NCBI GenBank assembly: GCA_963643225.1
Contig: CAVIIX010000017.1
Location: forward strand, 1 to 40,038
Reading direction: 5' to 3'
DNA from: UBA1258 sp963643225
Lineage (GTDB): Bacteria; Bacillota; Clostridia; Lachnospirales; Lachnospiraceae
DNA: 40,038 bases
In this document: positions 32,532 through 40,038 of the stretch, piece by piece
Numbering within the stretch: the stretch's first letter is position 1
Layout of the letters: every line of letters starts with the position of its first letter
Program-made: the position numbers and the translations under genes
The notes under the pieces: generated by a model
What the model was told of the DNA's origin: nothing
Database searches by the model: none
The model's input: only the letters and a program-made list of their open reading frames with translations

Positions 32532-34019
32532 CTAAAACTGGAAATATATAAAGGCTGCAGCGTCATAATCCGCACCGTATACGCCAAAGATTACTACAAG
32601 CAAAATACCTGCAAACATCACAAAAAACAAAAACCAGGTATTCTGTCTTAGCAGGATATTTGGAATAGAAATTTTCTTTCGCTTTAAAATATCAACAACG
32701 ATTATTAAAAGAATGAATATTATGAGCACGTTGAATTCATTACCGTCAAGACCAAGCTCAAGTACTGAACCATCGGTAAGATGCCATATGCCAAAATCCG
32801 TAAAGGAGCGCTTAATTATTTCAAGGGCCTGTCTTGTAGAGCCGGCTCTGAAAAACACCCAGAAAAGTGTCACAAGTGAAAAGGTGTAGGTGCCGCACAA
32901 TAATTTATGTGAAAAGCAGTTACGGTTATAGTGCAATTTATCAAAAATTAAAGTTCTTAATTTTTCGGTGGCATCCTCAAACACTCTGCATATGCCGTGT
33001 AAGAGGCCCCAGGCCACATAGTGCCAGGAAGCACCGTGCCAGAGACCGCTCACTAAAAAGACAATTAGAATGTTTACGTATTTTTTTATTTTGCCCTTTT
33101 GGCTACCGCCCAAGGGGAAATAAAGATAGTCCTTAAACCAGCTGGTAAGTGAAATGTGCCATTTACCCCAGAATTCCTTAAGGCTTAAAGATAAATAGGG
33201 AGCATTGAAGTTTTCACATAATTTAATGCCCATCATGGAGGCAGTTCCGATGGCAATGTAGGTGTAGCCTGCAAAGTCGCAGTATATCTGGAATGAAAAA
33301 AGAATTGACGCTACAAAAAGCTGGAAGCCGGAACAGTATAGCCAGGCATCGGTATCGTAAATGCTTGTGACATAAATTGAAATTCTGTCAGCTACAATCA
33401 TTTTCATGATAAAGCCGTAGAGTGCTATAAAGGCGCCCTTTACAAACATTTCGTAATTGAACATTTTTTCATGTTCGATTCTGTGGATTTCAGAAATAAG
33501 ATTTTTTGAACGCTCAATGGGGCCTGCCACAAGCTGAGGGAAGAAGGATACGAAAAGTGCGTATTTTGCAAAATTCTTACAAACCTCTACATCGCCTCTG
33601 TATACGTCGATGGTGTAGCTTAGAGCCTGGAAGGTATAAAAGGAAATACCCACCGGCAGAATTAAAGAAAAAGGAAGAGATACAGATACAAATCCACCGA
33701 AATTTAAAAGCTTGTTTATGTTTGAAACAGTAAAATCAAGATATTTAAAAACAAAAAGAATGGAGAGATTAATGATAAGGCTTCCGGCGACTGCCCATTT
33801 TTTTAAAGCAGGTGTTTTTGCCTTTGCAATCAGAATGCCGGAAAGATATGTAATAAAGGTAGAAAACAAAATAAGCACGGAATATTTAACATTCCATGAG
33901 GCATAAAAATAATAGCTTGCTATTAATAGCCAGTACACCTTTATTTTCTTTGGCAAAAGATAATATATAACTAAGGTGATTGGGAAAAATATTAAGAAAG
34001 TAAGTGAATTAAAAACCAT
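32532..34019 (-). CDS. MBOAT family membrane O-acyltransferase (AlgI/DltB type)
   Basis: A 495-residue polytopic membrane protein. The MBOAT signature with the catalytic histidine is SGLWHGASWHYVAWG (H328), and FYTFQALSYTIDVYRGD, FFPQLVAGPIER and FWGKWHISLTSWFKDYLYFP are conserved parts of the AlgI family. With the SGNH protein it would transfer acyl groups (usually acetyl) across the membrane to an exported polysaccharide or wall component. The acceptor is unknown. It is transcribed away from the sensor genes from a shared region. Confidence 0.93.
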   Translation of the reverse strand: MVFNSLTFLIFFPITLVIYYLLPKKIKVYWLLIASYYFYASWNVKYSVLILFSTFITYLSGILIAKAKTPALKKWAVAGSLIINLSILFVFKYLDFTVSNINKLLNFGGFVSVSLPFSLILPVGISFYTFQALSYTIDVYRGDVEVCKNFAKYALFVSFFPQLVAGPIERSKNLISEIHRIEHEKMFNYEMFVKGAFIALYGFIMKMIVADRISIYVTSIYDTDAWLYCSGFQLFVASILFSFQIYCDFAGYTYIAIGTASMMGIKLCENFNAPYLSLSLKEFWGKWHISLTSWFKDYLYFPLGGSQKGKIKKYVNILIVFLVSGLWHGASWHYVAWGLLHGICRVFEDATEKLRTLIFDKLHYNRNCFSHKLLCGTYTFSLVTLFWVFFRAGSTRQALEIIKRSFTDFGIWHLTDGSVLELGLDGNEFNVLIIFILLIIVVDILKRKKISIPNILLRQNTWFLFFVMFAGILLVVIFGVYGADYDAAAFIYFQF

Positions 34020-34106
34020 GATTTTCCATCCATCTTTTTACTTCGAATAAAAGGAGCATGAAATTCACCGTGCATAAATTATAGGAAGCGTTTTTTTCTT
34101 ATAGTT

Positions 34107-34115
34107 AGTATAGCA
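34107..34115 (-). promoter_or_regulatory. Extended -10 promoter of the MBOAT-SGNH pair
   Basis: On the minus strand TGCTATACT (TATACT at 34112-34107) is an extended -10 element; a TTGTCA 19 bases upstream could serve as -35. The leader would be about 80 bases. Confidence 0.5.
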
Positions 34116-34133
34116 TAAGTGCGCCCATAGTTG

Positions 34134-34157
34134 ACAATTGTTTTTACAATTGTTTTT
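34134..34157. promoter_or_regulatory. Two tandem 12-base repeats, candidate operator
   Basis: ACAATTGTTTTT occurs twice in succession (34134-34145, 34146-34157), each with the palindrome ACAATTGT. The pair ends two bases before the -35 element at 34160 and lies between the divergent promoters, the usual place of AraC-type activator sites. Confidence 0.5.
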
Positions 34158-34159
34158 AC

Positions 34160-34189
34160 TTGGCAGAAGCAGTGCCTTTTTGGTAAAAT
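34160..34189 (+). promoter_or_regulatory. Promoter of the sensor triad
   Basis: TTGGCA (34160-34165), 18-base spacer, TAAAAT (34184-34189). Transcription would begin near 34196, which favours the ATG at 34213 as start of the next gene over the GTG at 34201. Confidence 0.6.
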
Positions 34190-34212
34190 AGAGTACGTGT
34201 GTGGATAAGCTT

Positions 34213-35268
34213 ATGAGTATTTTTTGCAAAAAAAAACTTAAGGGAATGGCTTCAAAAGCAGGAATGATTTTTGCTGCTTTATTTTTGTTTCTTTTGACAG
34301 GCTGTGGCAGGGAAGAAGAGGCTTTAATTATTGAGCCTGTTAAGGAAGAAGAAAGACTTTTGGTATTTACTTCCCATAAGGAAGAAATTTATAAGCCAAT
34401 TATAGAAGAATTTGAAGAAAGAACCGGCATATGGGTGGAGGTTGAATGTTACGGCACCACAGAGGCCTTAGAACGCATACGGGAAAATCACGGGGAATTT
34501 ACCTGTGATGTAATGTTTGGAGGCGGTATCGAAAGCTACAACGCCTACAGCGAATATTTTATGGAATATGAAGCAGAAGGATTATCCTATGTAAAGGCAA
34601 GCGATAAATCCGCAAGCAATACCTGGACTCCTTTTTCAGAACTTCCAATTGTAATTATTTATAACAAAAAAATAGTAAATAAAAATCAGGCACCTAAAGG
34701 CTTTGCGGATTTATTTGATGAAAGGTGGAAAGGAAGCATTGCCTACGCAGATCCCTTAACCTCAGACTTAAGCGTTACGATTTTATCGACTTTAGTGCAG
34801 CTTATTCCGGGAAGTGAAAAAACAATAATTGAAGGCTTTGTAAATCAGTTAGACACAAAAATTCTGTCTTCATCAGGTGACGTAACGGAAAACGTGTCTC
34901 AGGGTACCTTTTTAGTGGGCATTACTTTAGAAGAAAACGCCTTAAAGGCTAAGGCTTTGGGTAAAAACATTGCAATAGTGTATCCTGAAGAAGGCACAAG
35001 CTCCGTGCCGGATGCTGCCGCAATTGTAAAGTGCTGTAAGCATGAAGAAAATGCAAAGGCTTTTATTGATTTTATTATAAGCGAGGACGTACAGAGAGAA
35101 ATTTCAGAAAACATGTATAGACGCTCGGTGCGAACTGACGTTGAGGATGCTCTGGGAGCTTTCGAATTTCAGATTTTTAATTATAATGTGGACACAGCCA
35201 CCAAAAAGCGTGAATTTATCATGTCTGCCTGGAGCAATCTGACGCATACGGAGGCAGAAAATGAATAG
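34213..35268 (+). CDS. Solute-binding lipoprotein of the Fe3+/PgtC type
   Basis: A 351-residue lipoprotein: basic N-terminus, hydrophobic helix and lipobox LLTGC, so it is anchored outside the membrane. The mature part (RLLVFTSHKEEIYKPIIEEF, DVMFGGGIESY, PIVIIYNKKIV, YADPLTSDLSVTIL) is of the SBP_bac family that includes iron(III) and phosphonate binding proteins and PgtC. No permease or ATPase gene lies nearby; a sensor kinase overlaps its end by eight bases. I infer a sensory role. The ligand is unknown. The start is uncertain (GTG 34201 is possible); no strong ribosome binding site is seen. Confidence 0.85.
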   Translation: MSIFCKKKLKGMASKAGMIFAALFLFLLTGCGREEEALIIEPVKEEERLLVFTSHKEEIYKPIIEEFEERTGIWVEVECYGTTEALERIRENHGEFTCDVMFGGGIESYNAYSEYFMEYEAEGLSYVKASDKSASNTWTPFSELPIVIIYNKKIVNKNQAPKGFADLFDERWKGSIAYADPLTSDLSVTILSTLVQLIPGSEKTIIEGFVNQLDTKILSSSGDVTENVSQGTFLVGITLEENALKAKALGKNIAIVYPEEGTSSVPDAAAIVKCCKHEENAKAFIDFIISEDVQREISENMYRRSVRTDVEDALGAFEFQIFNYNVDTATKKREFIMSAWSNLTHTEAENE

Positions 35269-36979
35269 AAAATTCAGACAGACCTTCAGAAGCGAGCTTA
35301 TGGTAGCCTTTGTGTGTATCGGGGTTATTCCTTTTGTAATATGCTGCTTTGCACTTATTAAAATGTTTGAACTTCAGACCGCAAAAGAAATGACGGAATC
35401 TTCAGCCGAAATTTCCGATGCGGTGGTTTTATTGCTTGATAACTACTTAGACGAGCTTGAAAAATTGTCCGAGCGTATTGCAGGCAATGTTAAGCTTTCA
35501 CAGGCTATTTCTTTGGAGGATACAGAGGACTATTCAAATTTAATCTACAAAGAGCTTTATGAAAAGACTTCAAGCTACAGAGATTATGCAAGCTTTGAAC
35601 TCTATGATATGGAAGGAAACTGCCGGTTTTCAACCGAAGCAGAGGGTGAAGGGTTTAAACTTTTTACCTATTGGGGTATACTAAAAAAGGCTTCCTTAAA
35701 TCCTTATGCAATGGTGTATGAAAGAGGAGATGGAAGTGATGATACAGCTATTTGCTTTGCAAGAGTCATAATTCCTTACGACAGGGCAACGGGATATTTC
35801 GTGATACGAATAAAGGAGTCAGTTCTTACAGCAATGCTACAGGGCATGTATGGCGGTAATGATGCCTTATGTATTTTAGATGAACACCTTAATTCGGTTT
35901 TTGAAGGCGGGGCCGTAAGCGATGTTGATATTGACAGGCTTATTCGTTCACGCTTTTTAAACGGTACTGATTTATGTGCAGATTATAACGATAACTGTTT
36001 TTCTTTTGCCAAATTGTCAAAAGAAAGCTTTTATGTGGTAGTAATGCGCCAAAACGCCTTTACCGAAGAAACACTTCGCACAATGTATAACGTGCTGCTA
36101 GTAATGGCAGGAGTAATACTTGTAGTGAGTGTAATTATTTCAAACACCTTTGCGGTAAGGTTTTCAAAGCCCATTATGCTTATCCGTGAAAAGATGAGAG
36201 AAGTAAGAAAAGGCAATATGGAGGCTTATATAGAGCCTCAATGGAAAAATGAATTTTCAGACCTTGCCATTTCCTTTAACCACATGACAAGTGAGCTTAA
36301 GGATTATATGGAACTTCAGGTGTCCCAGCAAAAGGAGCTAAACGGCACACAGATAGCAATGATGCAGGCTCAGTTAAATCCGCACTTTTTGTATAACACT
36401 CTTGATACCATGAAGTGGGTAGCCAAGGCCAATCACGTGCCGGAGCTTGTGACACTTGTGTCAAAGTTATCTAAAATATTAAGAGCTTCCATTTCAAAAG
36501 AACAGTTTGTGACACTTAAATCGGAAATGGAAATTGTAGACTCTTATGCAGAGATTCAGAAAATAAGATTTGGCGGTAAATTTGAGTGTACCTGTGAATA
36601 TGCTCCGGAGCTTGAGGATGTATTGGTACCAAAGCTTGTGGTGCAGCCTATTGTTGAAAATTCCGTTATCCATGGTCTTGAGAACAAGGAAGACGGGCAT
36701 ATTTTGGTGGAAGCCTATGCCCATACTGATGAAGAGGGTAAGACAAGGCTTTACATAGAGGTAACGGATGACGGCCGAGGTATTACCGATGAAGAGCTAA
36801 AGCGTCTTAAGGAGACGGATACTTTTAAAGAAAAGGGACACATAGGTGTCAGAAACGTTGCGAGAATTATTCAGTTAAATTACGGCGCTGAATTCGGACT
36901 TGAAATAAAGAGACAGGAAGACGAAAATGGTATCGGAATCGGAACAAAGGTAATAATGAAATTTCCGCTTGAATTATAG
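35261..36979 (+). CDS. Sensor histidine kinase, YesM/LytS type
   Basis: A 572-residue kinase with two membrane helices (about residues 15-38 and 278-300) around a ~240-residue extracellular sensor domain, then HAMP (FSKPIMLIREKMREV), the His_kinase domain with H375 in QLNPHFLYNTLD, and the ATPase with VQPIVENSVIHGLE and DDGRGI. The extracellular domain could meet the lipoprotein encoded just before. It overlaps that gene by eight bases and is 11 bases from the response regulator. Confidence 0.94.
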   Translation: MNRKFRQTFRSELMVAFVCIGVIPFVICCFALIKMFELQTAKEMTESSAEISDAVVLLLDNYLDELEKLSERIAGNVKLSQAISLEDTEDYSNLIYKELYEKTSSYRDYASFELYDMEGNCRFSTEAEGEGFKLFTYWGILKKASLNPYAMVYERGDGSDDTAICFARVIIPYDRATGYFVIRIKESVLTAMLQGMYGGNDALCILDEHLNSVFEGGAVSDVDIDRLIRSRFLNGTDLCADYNDNCFSFAKLSKESFYVVVMRQNAFTEETLRTMYNVLLVMAGVILVVSVIISNTFAVRFSKPIMLIREKMREVRKGNMEAYIEPQWKNEFSDLAISFNHMTSELKDYMELQVSQQKELNGTQIAMMQAQLNPHFLYNTLDTMKWVAKANHVPELVTLVSKLSKILRASISKEQFVTLKSEMEIVDSYAEIQKIRFGGKFECTCEYAPELEDVLVPKLVVQPIVENSVIHGLENKEDGHILVEAYAHTDEEGKTRLYIEVTDDGRGITDEELKRLKETDTFKEKGHIGVRNVARIIQLNYGAEFGLEIKRQEDENGIGIGTKVIMKFPLEL

Positions 36980-36990
36980 AGAAGGGTAAA

Positions 36991-37746
36991 ATGATAAAAG
37001 TACTGGTGGTGGACGACGAACCCTTTGTACGTCGGGGAATAGTAATGGAAACAGACTGGAAGGCTTTAGACTGTGCCGTTGTGGCGGAGGCCGGCAACGG
37101 AGAGGAAGCCTTGGAGGCAGTTAAAAATTTTTCGCCTGATTTAATTATAAGTGACATCAGAATGCCTAAAATGGATGGTATTGAATTTTTGAAGGAGCTT
37201 AGGGCTAAAAACAACAACGTGCCGCTTATTTTTCTTACGGCTTATTCTGAATTTGAATATGCCAAGCAGGCACTTCGCTATTATGCTTTTGACTATCTTC
37301 TTAAGCCCTTTGAAGACGGCGAGCTTGAGGCAGCAGTCATGCGAGTCAGGGAAGAAATGGAAGGCGCAAGAGCAGAAAGTAAGGACCATCAGGAAACGGG
37401 CATTTTAGATACAAATTCAGCAGATAAGAGTAAATACATTCAGGAAGCGCTTGATTATATAGCTAAAAATTATTCAGACCCTGACATTTCAATCGGACAG
37501 ATAGCAAAGTTCTTGAACATTTCTGAAGGTCATTTAAGCCATTTATTTAAAAAAGAAACAGAATACACGGTTTCAGCTTATATTACTCGCTACAGAATGC
37601 GTGCCGCCATGAGGCTATTATCGGACTGCCGCAACAGGGTAAGCGGAGTGGCTGAAATGGTGGGCTATAAAGATATAGCATATTTTTCAAGCACCTTTAA
37701 AAAGATTGTCGGGGAAAACCCAAGTGAGTACCAGGCTAAGAGATAA
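36991..37746 (+). CDS. Response regulator, AraC type (YesN-like)
   Basis: A 251-residue two-domain protein: receiver (VLVVDDEPFVRRG, phosphorylated D55 in ISDIRMPKMDG, LKPFEDGE) and an AraC-type DNA-binding end (SIGQIAKFLNISEGHLSHLF, VAEMVGYKDIAYFSSTFKKI, ENPSEYQ). It is shorter than typical YesN proteins (over 350), since no linker domain is present. It probably acts on the tandem repeats at 34134-34157 and so on its own operon and/or the divergent acyltransferase genes. Confidence 0.94.
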   Translation: MIKVLVVDDEPFVRRGIVMETDWKALDCAVVAEAGNGEEALEAVKNFSPDLIISDIRMPKMDGIEFLKELRAKNNNVPLIFLTAYSEFEYAKQALRYYAFDYLLKPFEDGELEAAVMRVREEMEGARAESKDHQETGILDTNSADKSKYIQEALDYIAKNYSDPDISIGQIAKFLNISEGHLSHLFKKETEYTVSAYITRYRMRAAMRLLSDCRNRVSGVAEMVGYKDIAYFSSTFKKIVGENPSEYQAKR

Positions 37747-37930
37747 GGGGCAGAGAATACAGACAGTACGAATATCATTGACATACGTAAATAACGACGC
37801 TTATGAAATAAGTAATTTGTGATTAGGTATAATGCTTTACGACTATACGGAACGAAAAATCCGTGCAAACCGAAAATTTTAATAAAATATCAATGCTTAA
37901 AGCACGTATAAATATTAACGGGAAAAATTA

Positions 37931-39913
37931 ATGGACCACTTTGTTTTGCACAGTGAATATGCACCCACAGGAGATCAGCCGCAGGCTATAAAGGAGCTTG
38001 TGGCTGGTTTTCGTGAAGGAAATCAGTTTCAGACTCTTTTAGGTGTAACCGGTTCAGGCAAGACCTTCACTATGGCAAACGTTATTCAGGCTCTTAATAA
38101 GCCCACACTCATTATTTCTCACAATAAAACTCTTGCAGGACAGCTTTATTCAGAAATGAAGGAATTCTTCCCTGAAAATGCGGTTGAATATTTTGTAAGC
38201 TATTACGATTACTATCAGCCTGAAGCCTATATTCCGTCAACGGATACCTATATCGAAAAGGATTCTGCAATTAATGATGAAATTGACAGATTAAGGCTTT
38301 CTGCAACCGCATCCTTAACAGAAAGAAAGGATGTTATAATAGTAGCCTCTGTTTCCTGCATTTACGGTCTTGGTTCCCCCAAAGAATTTAAGGCTTTGTG
38401 TTTATCCTTAAGAAAGGGGCAGACTATAGACCGTGACGAGGTGATACATGCTTTAATAAATATTCAGTACACCCGTAACGACATGGACCTTGAGCGTAAT
38501 AATTTCAGGGTCAGGGGTGATGTGGTGGAAGTGATTCCCTCACATGGTGCCGATTATTTAGTACGTATAGAATTTTTCGGTGATGAAATCGACAGAATTT
38601 CTCAAATAGATGTGCTGACAGGCAAGCTTTTACGTACTCTTGAGCATGTAATCTTGTTTCCGGCGTCACACTATGTGGTGGAGCCTGAGACCCTGAACAG
38701 GGCATGCGTCGCAATTGAAGCAGAAATGCATGAACGTGTAAAGGAATTTAAGTCAGAAGAAAAATTAATTGAAGCACAGCGTATATCGGAACGCACCAAC
38801 TTCGATATCGAAATGCTGCGTGAAACGGGCTTTTGTTCTGGTATAGAAAATTATTCACGTCACCTTGCAGGGTCGTCTCCCGGAGAACCGCCTAAATGCT
38901 TACTTGATTATTTTGATGATGAATTTTTAATTATAGTGGATGAATCGCATATTACTCTTCCGCAGGTGAGGGGCATGTATGCAGGGGACCGTTCCAGAAA
39001 GACAACACTTGTGGAATACGGCTTCAGACTTCCTTCGGCGCTTGACAACAGACCTCTTAATTTTAATGAATTTGAATCGCGAATCGATCAGATGCTGTTT
39101 GTATCGGCTACACCCGGAGATTATGAAGCGGAGCACGAACTTTTGCGCACCGAGCAGGTGATTCGTCCTACAGGGCTTTTAGACCCGCCGATAGATGTGC
39201 GTCCAATAGAAGGCCAGATTGATGATTTAATTTCAGAAATCAGAAAGACTACAGAAAAGGGTCACAAGGTACTTGTCACAACCCTTACTAAAAAAATGGC
39301 TGAGGATTTAACGGGATATCTGGCAGAGGTAGGAATTCGTGTTAAATATTTACATTCTGATATCGATACTCTGGAGCGTTCTGAAATAATAAGAGATATG
39401 CGTCTTAACGTATTTGATGTGCTTGTGGGAATTAACCTTTTAAGAGAAGGCCTGGACATTCCTGAAATTGCCCTTGTTGCAATTTTAGACGCAGATAAAG
39501 AAGGTTTCTTACGCTCCGCTACGTCCCTGATTCAGACGGTAGGGCGTGCTGCCAGAAATTCCGAGGGACACGTTGTGATGTATGCAGATACTGTTACTGA
39601 ATCAATGCAGACCTGTATCGATGAAACGAAAAGACGTCGCGACATTCAGATGGCTTATAATGAAGCTCATGGCATCACTCCTACTACCATAAAAAAGGCT
39701 GTAAGAGAAGTAATCCACATTTCAAACGCAGAAGCTCATAACGAAATGAAGGATAGTAAGGATGCTGAGTCCATGAGCCGTGAAGAGATGGAAAAAGAGC
39801 TTACTAAGGTGGAGCGCAAGATGAAGAAGGAAGCCTCAGAGCTTGATTTTGAAACTGCAATGATTATGCGTGACAGAATGATAGAACTTAAGAAGGCGCT
39901 GTTAGAGGTATAA
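37931..39913 (+). CDS. uvrB: UvrABC system protein B
   Basis: A 660-residue helicase-fold protein of nucleotide excision repair. Walker A is GVTGSGKT (about residues 39-46); the beta-hairpin region includes YYDYYQPEAYIPSTD; later motifs VDESHITLPQ, LLREGLDIPE and QTVGRAARN are seen, and the UVR domain that meets UvrC ends the protein (KKEASELDFETAMIMRDRM). uvrA, the usual neighbour, is not in the window and may follow to the right. I see no LexA-type box in the 180 bases upstream. Confidence 0.98.
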   Translation: MDHFVLHSEYAPTGDQPQAIKELVAGFREGNQFQTLLGVTGSGKTFTMANVIQALNKPTLIISHNKTLAGQLYSEMKEFFPENAVEYFVSYYDYYQPEAYIPSTDTYIEKDSAINDEIDRLRLSATASLTERKDVIIVASVSCIYGLGSPKEFKALCLSLRKGQTIDRDEVIHALINIQYTRNDMDLERNNFRVRGDVVEVIPSHGADYLVRIEFFGDEIDRISQIDVLTGKLLRTLEHVILFPASHYVVEPETLNRACVAIEAEMHERVKEFKSEEKLIEAQRISERTNFDIEMLRETGFCSGIENYSRHLAGSSPGEPPKCLLDYFDDEFLIIVDESHITLPQVRGMYAGDRSRKTTLVEYGFRLPSALDNRPLNFNEFESRIDQMLFVSATPGDYEAEHELLRTEQVIRPTGLLDPPIDVRPIEGQIDDLISEIRKTTEKGHKVLVTTLTKKMAEDLTGYLAEVGIRVKYLHSDIDTLERSEIIRDMRLNVFDVLVGINLLREGLDIPEIALVAILDADKEGFLRSATSLIQTVGRAARNSEGHVVMYADTVTESMQTCIDETKRRRDIQMAYNEAHGITPTTIKKAVREVIHISNAEAHNEMKDSKDAESMSREEMEKELTKVERKMKKEASELDFETAMIMRDRMIELKKALLEV

Positions 39914-39932
39914 TTTATAAAAGCCCAAGAAA

Positions 39933-39956
39933 ACCCACTGCCTTTAGGCAGTGGGT
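39933..39956 (-). terminator. Hairpin after uvrB, likely terminator for a minus-strand gene
   Basis: Perfect 10-bp stem ACCCACTGCC / GGCAGTGGGT with loop TTTA. On the plus strand it is followed by GCTCCCC, without T; on the minus strand TTTTCTTGGGC follows, so it would better end a transcript from the right of the window. Confidence 0.5.
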
Positions 39957-39966
39957 GCTCCCCGCG

Positions 39967-40038
39967 AGGTGCCAGATTACAAGACCAGTACCTCGTAAGG
40001 CACGTAGTGCCGCTTTTAGTAGAGCCGTAGCGAAGCGA
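39967..40038 (-). repeat. Partial copy C of the hairpin repeat family at the right edge
   Basis: GGCACGTAGTGCC followed by GCTTTTAG at about 39999-40018 matches the core and its flank in copy B (GGCACGTAGTGCCCTTTA). CGAGGT/ACCTCG arms flank it on the left. The right arm (GTAGAGCCGTAGCGAAGCGA) probably begins a long inverted repeat cut by the window end. Similarity beyond the core is weak. Confidence 0.4.

Noticed and set aside
34201..35268. Iron importer operon
   Set aside because: The lipoprotein belongs to the iron-type binding family, but there is no permease or ATPase gene and the next two genes are a kinase and a regulator.
37747..37930. LexA (SOS) operator upstream of uvrB
   Set aside because: Looked for the Gram-positive box CGAAC-N4-GTTCG; only partial, unpaired matches are present. 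TTGACA near 37776 and TATAAT near 37836 are not correctly spaced to each other.

Overview
The window looks like a chromosomal segment of a low-to-mid GC Gram-positive anaerobe of the Clostridia, most likely Lachnospiraceae. The reasons are the type of each protein (ThiI without a rhodanese domain, IreB/RuvX/DUF1292 trio, RNase J, type III glutamine synthetase, class II aldolase, CdaR-type regulator, YesM/YesN-type two-component pair) and the AGGAGG-like ribosome binding sites. No phage, insertion sequence or CRISPR array is visible. The placement in Lachnospiraceae is inference from gene content, not from a database search.

Layout. 1-750: the 3' end of a 23S rRNA gene, followed directly by tRNA-Asn, tRNA-Glu, tRNA-Asn and tRNA-Cys and a terminator, with no 5S gene between. 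750-1010: a short spacer with a small ORF that looks like the tail of a decayed sugar symporter. 1009-8050: RNA and protein modification and housekeeping genes (rsmE on the minus strand; prmA, a NifS-type cysteine desulfurase, thiI; a minus-strand HPr-like protein without the phosphorylated histidine; mtaB; ireB, ruvX and a DUF1292 gene). 8061-12371: RNase J, a YlbF-family protein, a truncated MltG-like protein, and the trmR/trhP pair that makes 5-methoxyuridine at tRNA position 34; the order follows the B. subtilis yrzL-yrrK-yrzB-yrrL-yrrM-yrrO region with RNase J and YlbF set inside it. 12464-17704: glnN, fba, an M3 oligopeptidase and a small YjfB-like protein. 17779-18849 (minus strand): a CvfB-type S1 protein and a tRNA-Gln(CTG) with its own promoter and terminator.

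19169-31478 is the most interesting part: eleven tightly spaced plus-strand genes. A CdaR-type regulator, ftsE, ftsX, a coiled-coil M23 hydrolase and a C-terminal processing protease are followed within 3-22 bases (the last pair overlapping) by an alanine-racemase-like protein, an ATP-grasp carboxylate-amine ligase, an asparagine-synthase-type amidotransferase, an EctB-type 2,4-diaminobutyrate aminotransferase without any ectoine genes, and a divergent MurE-like ligase whose amino-acid specificity motif differs from the known diaminopimelate and lysine forms. Together these suggest a pathway that builds an unusual wall peptide (or a related peptide) containing diaminobutyrate and perhaps an amidated D-amino acid, physically linked to the FtsEX cell-separation machinery.

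31598-37746: on the minus strand an SGNH-type acyltransferase partner and an MBOAT acyltransferase, which would acylate a surface glycan; divergent from them, a solute-binding lipoprotein, a sensor kinase and an AraC-type response regulator with no transporter genes, resembling a sensory triad. 37931-39913: uvrB. A hairpin repeat with a conserved GGCACTACGTGC core lies upstream of both the M3 peptidase and cvfB in the same relative orientation, and a partial copy lies at the right edge.
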